64,000 nt of DNA from Rubellicoccus peritrichatus (GCF_033100135.1 NZ_CP136920.1:3963001-4027000), one strand, 5' to 3'; shown: positions 1 through 8,295, numbered from the stretch's first letter. The notes: a model not told the origin generated them from the sequence alone. Numbers and translations: made by a program.

Positions 1-459
1 GCAGAAGGTGAAAGAATTCGCATCGTCGCTGAAGCAGATGAGAAGCGTCTCGAAGTTGAAGCCTTTGGTGAAAGGGCAATCAATGAAGCGAAGAATCTCC
101 TCAGTGAGGAAATCATCGCCTTCGAAGTTCGTAAAATCCTCGCCCAAGTCGCACCTGAAATTATCGAAGCCAGCGTCAAGCCAATTGAAAAGATCGACAG
201 CATCAAGATTGTTTCAACGAATGGGTTCAACCTACCGGGGAACTCTGGAGGCAATGGCACCGGAAGTTCAGAAAATGGTGGAGCTCCTGCAGCATCCGGC
301 GGGATGCCAAATCAACTAATGGAAGCACTGCTGGCCTATCGTATGAATTCACCAGTGGTTGACAAACTCCTGCACGAACTCGGTATTGATCCGGACAAGC
401 CGGGTGGACTAACTGAAGAACTAGGCAAAGCCCTCGAAAGCGAGGCCAAGGAGAAATAG
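1..459 (+). CDS. Flotillin-family (SPFH) protein, C-terminal part
   Basis: The frame is open from the first base of the window to the TAG at 457-459, so this is the last 152 residues of a longer protein. It begins in a charged Glu/Ala/Lys-rich helix (AEADEKRLEVEA), typical of the flotillin coiled coil. It then has KPIEKIDSIKIV, which matches the conserved KPLEKID.I.I motif after the flotillin repeat region. A Gly/Asn/Ser-rich linker and a short acidic tail follow. Flotillins are membrane-associated scaffolds of ordered lipid domains. What I see is the tail only; the SPFH domain and membrane anchor lie outside the window. The gene ends just before a strong terminator. An overlapping frame at 8-319 is a shadow of this gene. 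Confidence 0.8.
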   Translation, partial: AEGERIRIVAEADEKRLEVEAFGERAINEAKNLLSEEIIAFEVRKILAQVAPEIIEASVKPIEKIDSIKIVSTNGFNLPGNSGGNGTGSSENGGAPAASGGMPNQLMEALLAYRMNSPVVDKLLHELGIDPDKPGGLTEELGKALESEAKEK

Positions 460-502
460 ATCAACTAACTAGCGCTTGGAAATTTAGAATGCAGACTTTT
501 CG

Positions 503-529
503 AACCCGGGGTGAAATCCCGGGTTTTTT
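503..529 (+). terminator. Rho-independent terminator after the flotillin gene
   Basis: Perfect 8-bp stem AACCCGGG (503-510) / CCCGGGTT (518-525) with the 7-base loop GTGAAAT, running into six T residues (524-529). It lies 44 bases after the stop codon of the flotillin gene. Confidence 0.9.
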
Positions 530-671
530 CATGTAAATAAGACAGGTCGAGAGATCAAACTCAGGCGAAGAAGATGCAATAAACACTAAAATTTGACTAA
601 AAATGTAATTCAATTCAAAACAGGAATGCAAATTCCCTGGAGAATGACTAACATACTTAAATTCTGACATC

Positions 672-1172
672 ATGAAATCTTACGTTATTCCATCAGTACT
701 CATTAGCTCGTTAATTGCCGCAGGTGGAGGTTTTTTCGCAGGCCGCATGTCAGTACAAGCATTCGACGAGAAACTACCAGCTCAGCAAGATCAGATTGAA
801 ATAAAAGAATCTGAATTAACACCGACACACATTGAAGTAGTTGAAGAAACGGACATTGCTATAGTCATCGATCCAATCCCGGAGACTGATGCCAATGATG
901 AATCGTCGACAAAGCGTTTTTCGGAACGAGCAGCACAACCAATGCAAACACTTACAGATGTCCAAGGGCGGTCAATTACAGTGGAGATCCTGGAAGTTGA
1001 CAATCAGATGGTGAAAATCAAAAAAGACGATGGCCGAGAATACAGCATTCCATTAAAAAACTTAAGTGAAGAGGACGTCGCATTTTGCGAATACATCAGA
1101 GAAAAAAACACAAAATCGCCAAAGCCAACTAAAACAAGCGACATTGACTGGGATGCAATATTTGGATCATGA
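672..1172 (+). CDS. Small exported or anchored protein with SHD1-like domain
   Basis: 166 residues. The N-terminus (residues 1-30, MKSYVIPSVLISSLIAAGGG) is a signal peptide or single membrane anchor. An acidic, low-complexity stretch follows (about 35-90). Residues about 95-150 contain TDVQGRSITVEILEVDNQ, KKDDGREYSIPLKNLS and a final acidic/aromatic segment. This pattern (d..GR.i...i..v....v.i...DGR.y.iPL..LS..D) is that of the SHD1 domain common in Verrucomicrobia and Planctomycetes, where its role is unknown. The gene stands alone after the terminator at 503-529. The function is not known; a protein-binding role is inferred only from the domain name. Confidence 0.7.
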   Translation: MKSYVIPSVLISSLIAAGGGFFAGRMSVQAFDEKLPAQQDQIEIKESELTPTHIEVVEETDIAIVIDPIPETDANDESSTKRFSERAAQPMQTLTDVQGRSITVEILEVDNQMVKIKKDDGREYSIPLKNLSEEDVAFCEYIREKNTKSPKPTKTSDIDWDAIFGS

Positions 1173-1381
1173 CCAGAATTTGAGCACTCCTCATTACTGT
1201 TACAAACTTGCCACTCTCAAGGTAACAGCATCAGGCTATGATGCAATCGATCAGTTATCTCGCTTTCAAAGACTAGAACATTTAGCCTACTCCATTCCTC
1301 TCACAGAGGAATTACTGACCACATAAGGTTCAGCATTCTACATAATAGCTTTCGTGAGCCTGTAATCAACTTTTTCAGCCC

Positions 1382-1416
1382 TTGACATTCACTATCCATT
1401 TAATATTTATTAAATG
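1382..1416 (+). promoter_or_regulatory. Promoter and 20-bp palindromic operator of the SDR-lyase operon
   Basis: TTGACA at 1382-1387 resembles a -35 box. Downstream, CATTTAATATTTATTAAATG (1397-1416) is a perfect inverted repeat (9-bp arms, 2-bp centre) that would cover the -10 region and ends one base before the chosen start codon at 1418. The size, symmetry and A/T-rich arms would suit a GntR/FadR-type repressor, but no regulator gene lies beside it. Confidence 0.6.
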
Positions 1417-1417
1417 A

Positions 1418-2200
1418 ATGCTTGAACACATCCCTTCTAGTGGCCTCATAGGCAAACGCGCCCTGGTAACCGCAGGAGGGCAAGGTATCGGCAAAGCGAT
1501 TGCCCTCGATCTACTGGCCTCCGGTTGCAATGTTATCGTCCATTACTTCTCCAGTGAGGTTGACTGTGACGCACTTCTTAGTGAAGCCAAAGCTCGGGAA
1601 GATGTCTGCTGCCAGTCCCTTCAGGCTGATCTGACTTCTCGACAGGAAGCCCGTTCTATGGTCCAACAGGCAATAAAGATTTTAGGTGGACTCGACATTC
1701 TGGTAAACAATGCCGGCTCAATCGTTGAGAGGCGCTACCTGGAAGAAGTGGATGAAGCCATTTGGCAAAAGATTATGACCCTGAATCTGGATTCAGCACT
1801 ATGGGTGACTCAGGCCGCACAAGACGCACTCATCGCTACTGGCTCTGCGGCCATCGTGAACCTAGCTTCACTGGCTGGAAGAAAAGGCGGCCATCCTGGT
1901 TCACTTGCCTACTCTACTTCAAAGGGAGCCATCCTGACCTGGACACGTGCATTGGCAAATGAACTTGGTCCCAAGGGCGTTCGTGTCAATGCCGTCGCCC
2001 CCGGATTGATCCTTGGAACTTCATTTCATGCAAACCACAGCACAGATGAATCCATTAAAAAGACGATTGCCGGTATTCCTCTTGGCCGTGCAGGTTGTCC
2101 CGAGGACGTCGCCCGTGCCGTCGCGTTTCTCGCTTCCGAAAGCAACGGATTCATCACTGGCGCAACCATCGACATCAATGGTGGTTGCTACGCTTGCTAA
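1418..2200 (+). CDS. SDR-family NAD(P)-dependent oxidoreductase
   Basis: 260 residues, the usual length for a classical short-chain dehydrogenase/reductase. The cofactor motif TAGGQGIG is at residues 18-25, NNAG at 97-100, and the catalytic Ser151, Tyr165 and Lys169 lie in NLASLAG and YSTSKGA. The C-terminus (SNGFITGATIDINGG) is typical of FabG-like members. No signal peptide, so cytoplasmic. The next gene, 14 bases downstream, is an exported lyase of the heparinase II/III fold. In alginate and related pathways such pairs make and then reduce an unsaturated uronate (4-deoxy-5-hexoseulose uronate), so a DEH-reductase-like role is a reasonable inference. Plain FabG activity cannot be excluded. 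The start ATG at 1418 directly follows the palindrome at 1397-1416. Confidence 0.85.
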   Translation: MLEHIPSSGLIGKRALVTAGGQGIGKAIALDLLASGCNVIVHYFSSEVDCDALLSEAKAREDVCCQSLQADLTSRQEARSMVQQAIKILGGLDILVNNAGSIVERRYLEEVDEAIWQKIMTLNLDSALWVTQAAQDALIATGSAAIVNLASLAGRKGGHPGSLAYSTSKGAILTWTRALANELGPKGVRVNAVAPGLILGTSFHANHSTDESIKKTIAGIPLGRAGCPEDVARAVAFLASESNGFITGATIDINGGCYAC

Positions 2201-2214
2201 TTTTTAATAGTACT

Positions 2215-4434
2215 ATGCAACCTTTAAGATACTTTTTAACCGCCATACTATTTATTGAAATGGCGACTTCGGCTGTCGCGATCCCCTATGATCTCTATTC
2301 AGGTTTTGCCATAGAGGAAGAAGCTGTTCTTCCGGAGAAAGAAATACACCCGTCCCTTTGGTTCTCAAACAACGAAATCGATGCATTGCGCCAAAAGCGT
2401 ACAATGGATGCACACGCAAAAAAACTCTGGGATGAAATTGTCAGTAGCGAATTCCTAAGCATGAGTATGCCCGCAATTGTTTCAGCTGATGCGGGCAAAA
2501 AAGCAATTCATAAGTACTACGGCACCAGCTCTCAGATTGCCAAATACAATGCTTTTATGTCGTTAATGGCCGAAGACAAAATCGAACAAGAACACTACTT
2601 TGAGCGAGCAAAAGAAGCATTACTTCGTGCTTATGACGGACCAATTTACCAATTTGATGCCAGCAAAAAGGGGGGACCAGTAGACGAAATCTATCGTGGA
2701 ACCTGGATGCAAAACTATGCCTCAGCTTACGACTGGATTCAGCCCCGATTAACGAAAAGTGATGATCTCGCGATTCGCTCTAAATTAATTCAGGAAGGTA
2801 ATCATGCTCATAATAAACTCCATAGTTGGAGTAAGCGGCCTCACAATCATCTGTCCAAACCAGCTTGGGGCATGGGCTCTTTGGCTCTTGCATTAAGCGA
2901 TGAGCCCAATGCCAGTCAATGGTTGAAAAAAGCTATCGCTGCAGCTAATCGTAATACACGCTACTTCTTTAGCGAAGACGGTATTTATCGAGAAGGATCC
3001 CAATACTATATATTCTCATTAATTAATTTTCTCCCTTTTCTCGTTCACTACAAAAATGTGTCAGGTGTTGACGAATTTGCGACATTTCAGCCTGCCTTTG
3101 AATGGCCTCTATTAATAAGAAACAGTAAAGGCTGGATGCCAAACATTGAAGACTCTTACATCCGGCCATATCCCTCACAATTAGTTGCACCCTACTACAA
3201 AGATACACCGACCAAACTGCATACTAGTGCCTCCCTTGCCAATGTCCTGCAATGGAACTTTGTCGAAACGGACTATGATGCTTTTGACAAGGCCGAAAGC
3301 ACAAGTGGATTTAATTACACTGGAGCATCATGGGACTATCCTTTGGCTTTGAATGAATACATAGCCTATGATCCTGCGATTGAACCGATAGCACCGGACA
3401 TAAAACCATCCATATTCATGAAATCCGGTCAAACCGTATTCAGGGATGACTGGAATTCCAATAGCGAGGATCAACGCTGGCTTCTTTTTCACGGCGTCGC
3501 CACAGCAGATAATCATGACCACTATGACCATCTTAGCATCCTACTGCAAGCTAAGGACCAAATGATGCTAAGCGACAGTGGCTACTCTCGTAAAAGCTAT
3601 GGCGAAAAAATTCGCAAAAGCTGGTATCTCACACCGCAAGCCCACAATACTGTTACCGTAAACGGCAAGGCACCAAGCGACGCATCGCAAGATGTCACAC
3701 CGATTTCCAGAAATCAGTTAGTTACCGATGGTATCGCCTTCCAAGAGAAACAAGCAACTTATGATGAAGGAGGTACATTGACCCGTGGCATCGCATTTGT
3801 GGATGACGATTTCTTTATTGTAGTGGATACCATCACTCTTCCTGCCTCAGCTAAAATAGCACAGTACTTTCATGGAGGCCGTGGCTCCCTCAATTCAGAC
3901 GGGGAGTGCTACCAATGGACTTACAATAAAGACGATTATGGTTCCGCCGCGAAACTTAATCTTTGGTCACTTAATGAAGAGGCACACATCGAAACACTTC
4001 ATAATGAAGTTAGCTATATCAAAGGCGACTATGACATATTTCCTTACATTAAGATCAGCCAGGAAGCTCAAAAAGCCGTCTTTCTTACCCTACTCCTCCC
4101 ACAAGGAATTAATGAAAGGCCCCATCAGGTTAGGAGCACTAACGGGAACAGTAAGAACCAATCTGCAATTATTCAGGTTTCGAAGAATATATCCTGGCTC
4201 GTATTTGCACAAACCACATCTACACAGACTGAGATAGATGGTTTCTCAACTGATGCAGACCTATTGATCGCATCCATTCAAGATGGCAAGGTCCTTCAGT
4301 GGATGGCTAGAAATGCGACCAATCTATCTTACGAAGGCTTAACAATTTTAAACGAGAAAATGCCCATAACATCAGCCGCTAGTGCCTCTGATACAGACTG
4401 GGAAATCGTTATAGCCCAAAATCCAGGCCAGTAA
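2215..4434 (+). CDS. Exported polysaccharide lyase, heparinase II/III superfamily
   Basis: The start is set at ATG 2215, not the upstream in-frame codon at 2095 inside the SDR gene, because it gives a clean signal peptide (MQPLRYFLTAILFIEMATSAVA) and a 14-base gap. 739 residues. The N-terminal half has the helical toroid pattern of alginate-lyase-like proteins, with Asn211-His212 in RPHNHL, as in the catalytic Asn-His of this superfamily. The C-terminal beta-sandwich carries NHDHYDHLSILL (residues 433-444), LSDSGY and HNTVTVNGK, which are hallmarks of Hepar_II_III (PF07940). Such enzymes cleave uronic-acid polymers by beta-elimination in the periplasm or outside the cell. The exact PL family (15, 17, 12, 21 or other) cannot be fixed by eye. 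Co-transcribed with the SDR. Confidence 0.75.
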   Translation: MQPLRYFLTAILFIEMATSAVAIPYDLYSGFAIEEEAVLPEKEIHPSLWFSNNEIDALRQKRTMDAHAKKLWDEIVSSEFLSMSMPAIVSADAGKKAIHKYYGTSSQIAKYNAFMSLMAEDKIEQEHYFERAKEALLRAYDGPIYQFDASKKGGPVDEIYRGTWMQNYASAYDWIQPRLTKSDDLAIRSKLIQEGNHAHNKLHSWSKRPHNHLSKPAWGMGSLALALSDEPNASQWLKKAIAAANRNTRYFFSEDGIYREGSQYYIFSLINFLPFLVHYKNVSGVDEFATFQPAFEWPLLIRNSKGWMPNIEDSYIRPYPSQLVAPYYKDTPTKLHTSASLANVLQWNFVETDYDAFDKAESTSGFNYTGASWDYPLALNEYIAYDPAIEPIAPDIKPSIFMKSGQTVFRDDWNSNSEDQRWLLFHGVATADNHDHYDHLSILLQAKDQMMLSDSGYSRKSYGEKIRKSWYLTPQAHNTVTVNGKAPSDASQDVTPISRNQLVTDGIAFQEKQATYDEGGTLTRGIAFVDDDFFIVVDTITLPASAKIAQYFHGGRGSLNSDGECYQWTYNKDDYGSAAKLNLWSLNEEAHIETLHNEVSYIKGDYDIFPYIKISQEAQKAVFLTLLLPQGINERPHQVRSTNGNSKNQSAIIQVSKNISWLVFAQTTSTQTEIDGFSTDADLLIASIQDGKVLQWMARNATNLSYEGLTILNEKMPITSAASASDTDWEIVIAQNPGQ

Positions 4435-4460
4435 CAGGCTTTCAGATAATCGCGATTCGT

Positions 4461-4484
4461 ATCTACATCCGTACAAATGTAGAT
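4461..4484. repeat. 8-bp perfect inverted repeat downstream of the lyase
   Basis: ATCTACAT (4461-4468) and ATGTAGAT (4477-4484) are separated by 8 bases. There is no T-run directly after it, so it may be a weak terminator or a protein-binding site upstream of the ArsR gene. Confidence 0.45.
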
Positions 4485-4526
4485 TGAATCATCTACTTTT
4501 CATATTTAATTAAATTTCGACCTTTA

Positions 4527-4548
4527 CATATAGATATTTGTCTATATG
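4527..4548 (+). promoter_or_regulatory. ArsR-type operator, copy 1
   Basis: Inverted repeat CATATAGA (4527-4534) / TCTATATG (4541-4548) with a 6-base spacer, ending 8 bases before the regulator's ATG. The reverse strand reads CATATAGACA-AATATC-TATATG, which matches copy 2 at 4881-4902 in 19 of 22 positions. Position and symmetry fit ArsR/SmtB autoregulation. Confidence 0.7.
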
Positions 4549-4556
4549 TTTCACTT

Positions 4557-4868
4557 ATGAATGAAGCAAAAGGTGCACAATTCGGAAAAGCGCTTGGCGA
4601 TGTAACACGCCAACGGATCCTTAGGTATTGTTGTTGCTCCAGAAAGTCGGTTGGTGAAATTGCCGAGAATGTCCAAGTAACTCAACCCACAGCCAGTCAC
4701 CATCTAGCTATTCTTGAGGAAGCTGGACTCACTCGGCGCTTTCAAGAAGGGAAAATGGTCTATTACGAAGTGAACCAGGAAGCCATAGTCAATTGCTGCG
4801 GTCAATTGTTACTAAGGATCGCACCAGACCAAAAGGAAGCACATCAAATTTGCAACTGCTGCAGCTAA
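4557..4868 (+). CDS. ArsR/SmtB-family metal-responsive repressor
   Basis: 103 residues, the family's normal size. A winged helix-turn-helix spans residues about 15-75: LGDVTRQRIL, then EIAENVQVTQPTASHHL as recognition helix region, then the wing RFQEGKMVYYEV. Eight cysteines stand out: Cys25-27 (YCCCS) close to where ArsR/CadC carry their alpha3 thiol site, Cys80-81, and a C-terminal CNCCS (99, 101, 102). Soft-metal or arsenical sensing is therefore likely; the ligand cannot be read off. These proteins leave DNA when metal binds. The gene starts 8 bases after operator copy 1, and copy 2 precedes the Cys-rich peptide gene 55 bases downstream, so the regulator probably controls itself and that peptide. 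Confidence 0.88.
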   Translation: MNEAKGAQFGKALGDVTRQRILRYCCCSRKSVGEIAENVQVTQPTASHHLAILEEAGLTRRFQEGKMVYYEVNQEAIVNCCGQLLLRIAPDQKEAHQICNCCS

Positions 4869-4880
4869 TTTTTTGCACAT

Positions 4881-4902
4881 CATATAGACAGATATCAATA
4901 CG
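4881..4902 (+). promoter_or_regulatory. ArsR-type operator, copy 2
   Basis: CATATAGACAGATATC-AATACG at 4881-4902 equals the reverse strand of operator copy 1 in 19 of 22 bases. It lies between the regulator and the small Cys-rich gene, 21 bases before its ATG, so the peptide probably has its own metal-responsive promoter. Confidence 0.65.
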
Positions 4903-4923
4903 AAAAAGAAAGGAGATACGCAC

Positions 4924-5001
4924 ATGAAAGAAACAACTAAGAGCAAATGCAGTTGCCAATGTGGCTGCTGCGAATGCGGTTGCGACAAATGCGGCTGCTA
5001 G
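4924..5001 (+). CDS. 25-residue Cys-rich peptide, metallothionein-like
   Basis: ATG at 4924 has a near-perfect ribosome-binding site (AAAGGAG, core AGGAG 4911-4915, 8-base spacing), much better than most genes in this window. The product starts MKETTKSK and then has nine cysteines in 17 residues (positions 9, 11, 13, 15, 16, 18, 20, 23, 25), arranged as C-x-C and CC motifs with Ser, Gly, Gln, Glu, Asp and Lys between, ending at TAG 4999-5001. C-x-C density of this kind is the signature of metallothioneins, but known bacterial ones are roughly twice as long or more. It is followed by a strong terminator and preceded by an ArsR-type operator. Metal storage or buffering is inferred from composition and context; no family match is claimed. 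Confidence 0.72.
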   Translation: MKETTKSKCSCQCGCCECGCDKCGC

Positions 5002-5010
5002 TATGAATGG

Positions 5011-5048
5011 GCCTTGCTGTATTGATTTATCAAACAGCAAGGCTTTTT
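5011..5048 (+). terminator. Rho-independent terminator of the ArsR/Cys-peptide unit
   Basis: 9-bp stem GCCTTGCTG (5011-5019) / CAGCAAGGC (5035-5043), with a second stem TTGAT/ATCAA (5022-5026/5029-5033) in the loop, followed by TTTTT (5044-5048). It begins 9 bases after the peptide's stop codon. Confidence 0.92.
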
Positions 5049-5203
5049 AACACGCCAATACAGTTTGTTTTTACGACACAGCCTATAACTTTTACGGCGA
5101 AACGCGTCGAAGAAAACAACTCCCCTACCCCTTAAAAACCGCTTTATTAGTTATTATTGAAAGGCTAAGGCTAATTCATAGCGATTAAGTCATGAATCTT
5201 GAA

Positions 5204-7999
5204 TCAAGGTAGCTGGTTGTTTTCCACGGTGGCCGAGGTATTTGCGCTTGGTGGAATCTCCAACGCCATGGCTGTGGACAAGCCGGAATCGAGTAAATTG
5301 TTACCGCTGACTATAGCCCCATGAGTATTCCAAAGGACAATTCCCTGGTTTGTTACTCCAGGCAGCAGTGCGGGGCTGCGAACCGGACCAATGATGTTCC
5401 CCGTCACCTGGCTGGTGTAAGCATTGCCCAAAAGAACGGCTTCGTGCTCCCAGGAGTCGATCACGTTATCCCGGATCATCACGAGCCCATGGGGAAGATA
5501 TTCTGAGATCAGATGTCCCCACATGTTAGTTGGGTCGGGTTTCCATGATTCCAGATGAATGCCAGCCATATATCGCGCTGTCTTGTCGTATCCGCAGTCG
5601 CTCAAAATGTTATTGGCCACCAGCACGTCGTAACAATAAGGGCCATTCGCCCAGTAATTCGCCTCGTTGATCATGGCGACAGCCGATGAAGAAACGCCTT
5701 CAAAACGATTGCCCACCAAAGCGCCTTTGGCCGACTTAACGGCGCACCCGTACCTTCTGATTGCTGCAAACCGGTTGTCTCGAATCATAAACGAAGCGTT
5801 CCGCTCGCTGATGCTAAAAAGCTGATCGTTGAGATGCTTGGTCTCGTCAGTAGTATAACTAGTCTCCAACGTTCCGACCAATGGAGGACTGAAGGTCAAG
5901 TCATAGTACTCTGCAAGACCGGAGGTAGGATATTTCAATGGCTCACTGGTCAATGTGTAGACAGTGGTTGCCATCTCCCCTCTCAATGCATGAAAGATAC
6001 GGAATCGGTCGCCATTCGCCAGATGCATATTGTTTGGCCAAATCCGAATACTCGTTGTCGAAAGCACCTCCATGGCAAACAAACCTTTATTATACAAAGC
6101 AATCCCGTCATCTCCAATCGCCTCGAACTCACAGTTCTCGATCCAGGGCCCAATCGCACCACCAAAGCAATGTACTCCGTCCGCATTGCCTGCCAACCAT
6201 CGTCCCGCCTTCGGGACTAGTTGACAATTCAGCACCTTACCACCTGGAGATTCATGGAACTGAAAATGCCCCGCTGGCGCGGCATGAACCGTTAGTCCCT
6301 CAAGTGCAACATCATCAGACCGATAAGTGGAAGTGATCGACCCCACTGGCGAGTCTTCATGCCATTTGCGCGCAAACAAGACGAGCGGGTCCCCCAAGGC
6401 CAGTTGCTCGATCACCTGGTTATAGGCCGGGTGGGTAACCGTCACTTGATAGCGACCACTGCCTAACGACGTTACTGAGTTCTTATCCAGGGACCAGACA
6501 ATATCTGCATCTGGTTTCAACCTCCCCTGCACCGACTCTACCCGAGACTGCCAATGCTGATCCAACACAGACGCAAAATCCCAGTGCTCCCGCATAATAT
6601 CACTATCCAAATCCGGATAGCCGGCAGCCTTGTCCAGAACAACATGAGTGAAGTTTCCAAATTGCGACAAACTTTCAACTATTCCCACAAATTGTGGCAC
6701 GGGATCGTAATCCAGTGTGAACCGTCGAAGAGTAATGCGTTTGCTGTTTGAAATATTGGCAAAACCAGGAATCACGTGTCCACCCGACACCGTGGAAGGC
6801 TGGATTTTCACTACCGCTCCTTGCCCATCCAGAATAACATCTTCCTTACCTGTGATTCGAATAGGATACACATCATTCTTGGTGGTCGGTGTATAGGTAT
6901 AATCTCCGGGTTCAAAAACAATCTTGATTGGCCCAGTAGCGTTATCGATCAAATTCTTGACCGTGTCTGCCCAATTCGCAGTCGGCGTAACTGTCCACTG
7001 GTTGGTCGGCTCGCTCAAGTGGTAGCGAAAAACGGCCGACCACGGGCTGCTCTCGCCATTATCTCCTAATGCGCGCACTCGCCAATGGCGAGTCGACGGC
7101 CATAGCGCTTCCAAAGGAACATAACGAGTCAGTTCAACGACATCCTGATCCACAACAATGAAAAAGCCGGCGCTGTTGGAAACCTGAATTTCATAACGCG
7201 ACGCTCCCGTGGTCGGCGACCAGGTGAAAGCTGGAAAACGCTCGTAACCTGCAGCGTCATTCGTTGGTTTGTTTAACACTGGCGCTGAAAGTGCGGGTAC
7301 GCCAACGGTGTAACTCAGAGAAGGAGGATAACTCGTGTCGTCAGAATAAAAGCGAACGCCAGGATCGTTGTTTCCACCCGTCGAGGTTATAATCAAGGTA
7401 GCCAGATTGCCCGCTGCAGTGGTCTCTCTCGTTCCATAATAATCACCAAGCTTACCAGTCGCCCAGTTGAGATAATTATCAAGCTCGCCGCTAATAGAGA
7501 ATGTCTGATTGGCGGTAATAGAGGCGGTATCGATCGTAAATGAATCGATCAGCACCGTGCCTGCGGGATTCACCCCTCCGGCACTTGCAATGTCATTATT
7601 CGGTGCGTTGTTCCAAGTAATCGTGGATTCATTCCATGCCATGTCTGCGTCCACCACGCCATAAACATGGAAAGTCACGCTGCCGGTGGCTGGTCCAATC
7701 AGCGGAGCAGTATAAGCAGTTAATTCCAGAGATGATGCGGAGAACCAAGTCTGCGATGCCGTGAGATTCGTCAGGTCAATCTGCAAGTAGGCCTTTCGAT
7801 TATAGGAAGTGCCGCGTGCGGCTACCGCCAGGGTAGATTCGCTTCCGAAGTTATTATCCGCGTCGAAGCCACTTTTAACAAATGCGCTTTTTGCAAGCGC
7901 TAAGGTATCCGCCTGCAAAGTGATGACGGGGCCGAGGAACAAGGCAAAAAAGGCCAGTTTTGCAAGCCTGATGATGTTAGCGTATGAGGTTGTATTCAT
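5204..7999 (-). CDS. Secreted beta-helix glycosidase, GH110-like, with DNRLRE domain
   Basis: 931 residues with a signal peptide (residues 1-30, ending LQADTLA). Residues about 31-235 form a DNRLRE/CBM96-like beta-sandwich (KAYLQIDLTNL, WNESTITWNNAP), about 238-330 a fibronectin-like module (FPAFTWSPTTGASRYEIQVS), and about 335-931 a right-handed parallel beta-helix. In the helix, Asp607 (NADGVH) and Asp630-Asp631 (GDDG) sit 23 and 24 residues apart. I recall the same spacing for the catalytic Asp321/Asp344/Asp345 of characterised GH110 alpha-1,3-galactosidases; GH28 polygalacturonases have a related but shorter spacing. An exo-alpha-galactosidase role is inferred. It is divergent from the PhoD-like gene, and a related helix protein is encoded at 10622-12814. 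Confidence 0.68.
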   Translation of the reverse strand: MNTTSYANIIRLAKLAFFALFLGPVITLQADTLALAKSAFVKSGFDADNNFGSESTLAVAARGTSYNRKAYLQIDLTNLTASQTWFSASSLELTAYTAPLIGPATGSVTFHVYGVVDADMAWNESTITWNNAPNNDIASAGGVNPAGTVLIDSFTIDTASITANQTFSISGELDNYLNWATGKLGDYYGTRETTAAGNLATLIITSTGGNNDPGVRFYSDDTSYPPSLSYTVGVPALSAPVLNKPTNDAAGYERFPAFTWSPTTGASRYEIQVSNSAGFFIVVDQDVVELTRYVPLEALWPSTRHWRVRALGDNGESSPWSAVFRYHLSEPTNQWTVTPTANWADTVKNLIDNATGPIKIVFEPGDYTYTPTTKNDVYPIRITGKEDVILDGQGAVVKIQPSTVSGGHVIPGFANISNSKRITLRRFTLDYDPVPQFVGIVESLSQFGNFTHVVLDKAAGYPDLDSDIMREHWDFASVLDQHWQSRVESVQGRLKPDADIVWSLDKNSVTSLGSGRYQVTVTHPAYNQVIEQLALGDPLVLFARKWHEDSPVGSITSTYRSDDVALEGLTVHAAPAGHFQFHESPGGKVLNCQLVPKAGRWLAGNADGVHCFGGAIGPWIENCEFEAIGDDGIALYNKGLFAMEVLSTTSIRIWPNNMHLANGDRFRIFHALRGEMATTVYTLTSEPLKYPTSGLAEYYDLTFSPPLVGTLETSYTTDETKHLNDQLFSISERNASFMIRDNRFAAIRRYGCAVKSAKGALVGNRFEGVSSSAVAMINEANYWANGPYCYDVLVANNILSDCGYDKTARYMAGIHLESWKPDPTNMWGHLISEYLPHGLVMIRDNVIDSWEHEAVLLGNAYTSQVTGNIIGPVRSPALLPGVTNQGIVLWNTHGAIVSGNNLLDSGLSTAMALEIPPSANTSATVENNQLP

Positions 8000-8295
8000 T
8001 TAAGGGGTTGAACAGGTTTTATTGGAATAGATTCTTAAATTGATCAAGCACAGGGCGGCCGGTATGGCTTAGCAACTCGGTGGCATTAGCAACGTCTTTC
8101 AGTGTGGAGTTACTCATAAGCGGGATAGTAAAAATTTAATGTTAAATTCAATTGCTATTATAGCAAGCCTAATTTAGCATGAAATTTAATCTGCAAAATG
8201 AACGTCATAAACTACAATTCAACCAGACCATCCTAAAGGACCTCAACCATCACGAATGCATAGCAATATCAGAATCAAGTAATTCACTTAAATTT
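8000..8295. promoter_or_regulatory. Divergent promoter region with two palindromes
   Basis: This gap separates the GH110-like gene (minus) from the PhoD-like gene (plus). It holds two short perfect palindromes: AATTTAATGTTAAATT at 8133-8148 (7-2-7) and TTGCTATTATAGCAA at 8152-8166 (6-3-6). The plus frame is open back to an ATG at 8179, but that would add 39 residues before a clear signal peptide, so it is treated as leader. Consensus promoter boxes could not be assigned with confidence. Confidence 0.45.

Noticed and set aside
8-319. 103-codon frame at the left edge
   Set aside because: It lies in another frame of the flotillin C-terminus, which is open from base 1 and matches the family.
1066-1326. 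86-codon plus-strand frame after the SHD1 gene
   Set aside because: It starts inside the SHD1 gene and its product is low-complexity without a motif or ribosome-binding site; the 1173-1417 gap shows no other gene.
2095-2214. Long N-terminal extension of the lyase frame
   Set aside because: It overlaps the SDR gene and is Arg/Trp-rich; the signal peptide begins at 2215.
4789-5040. 83-codon minus-strand frame across the Cys-rich gene
   Set aside because: It is the antisense of the peptide gene and ArsR end; Ala-rich runs come from the Cys/Gly codons read backwards.
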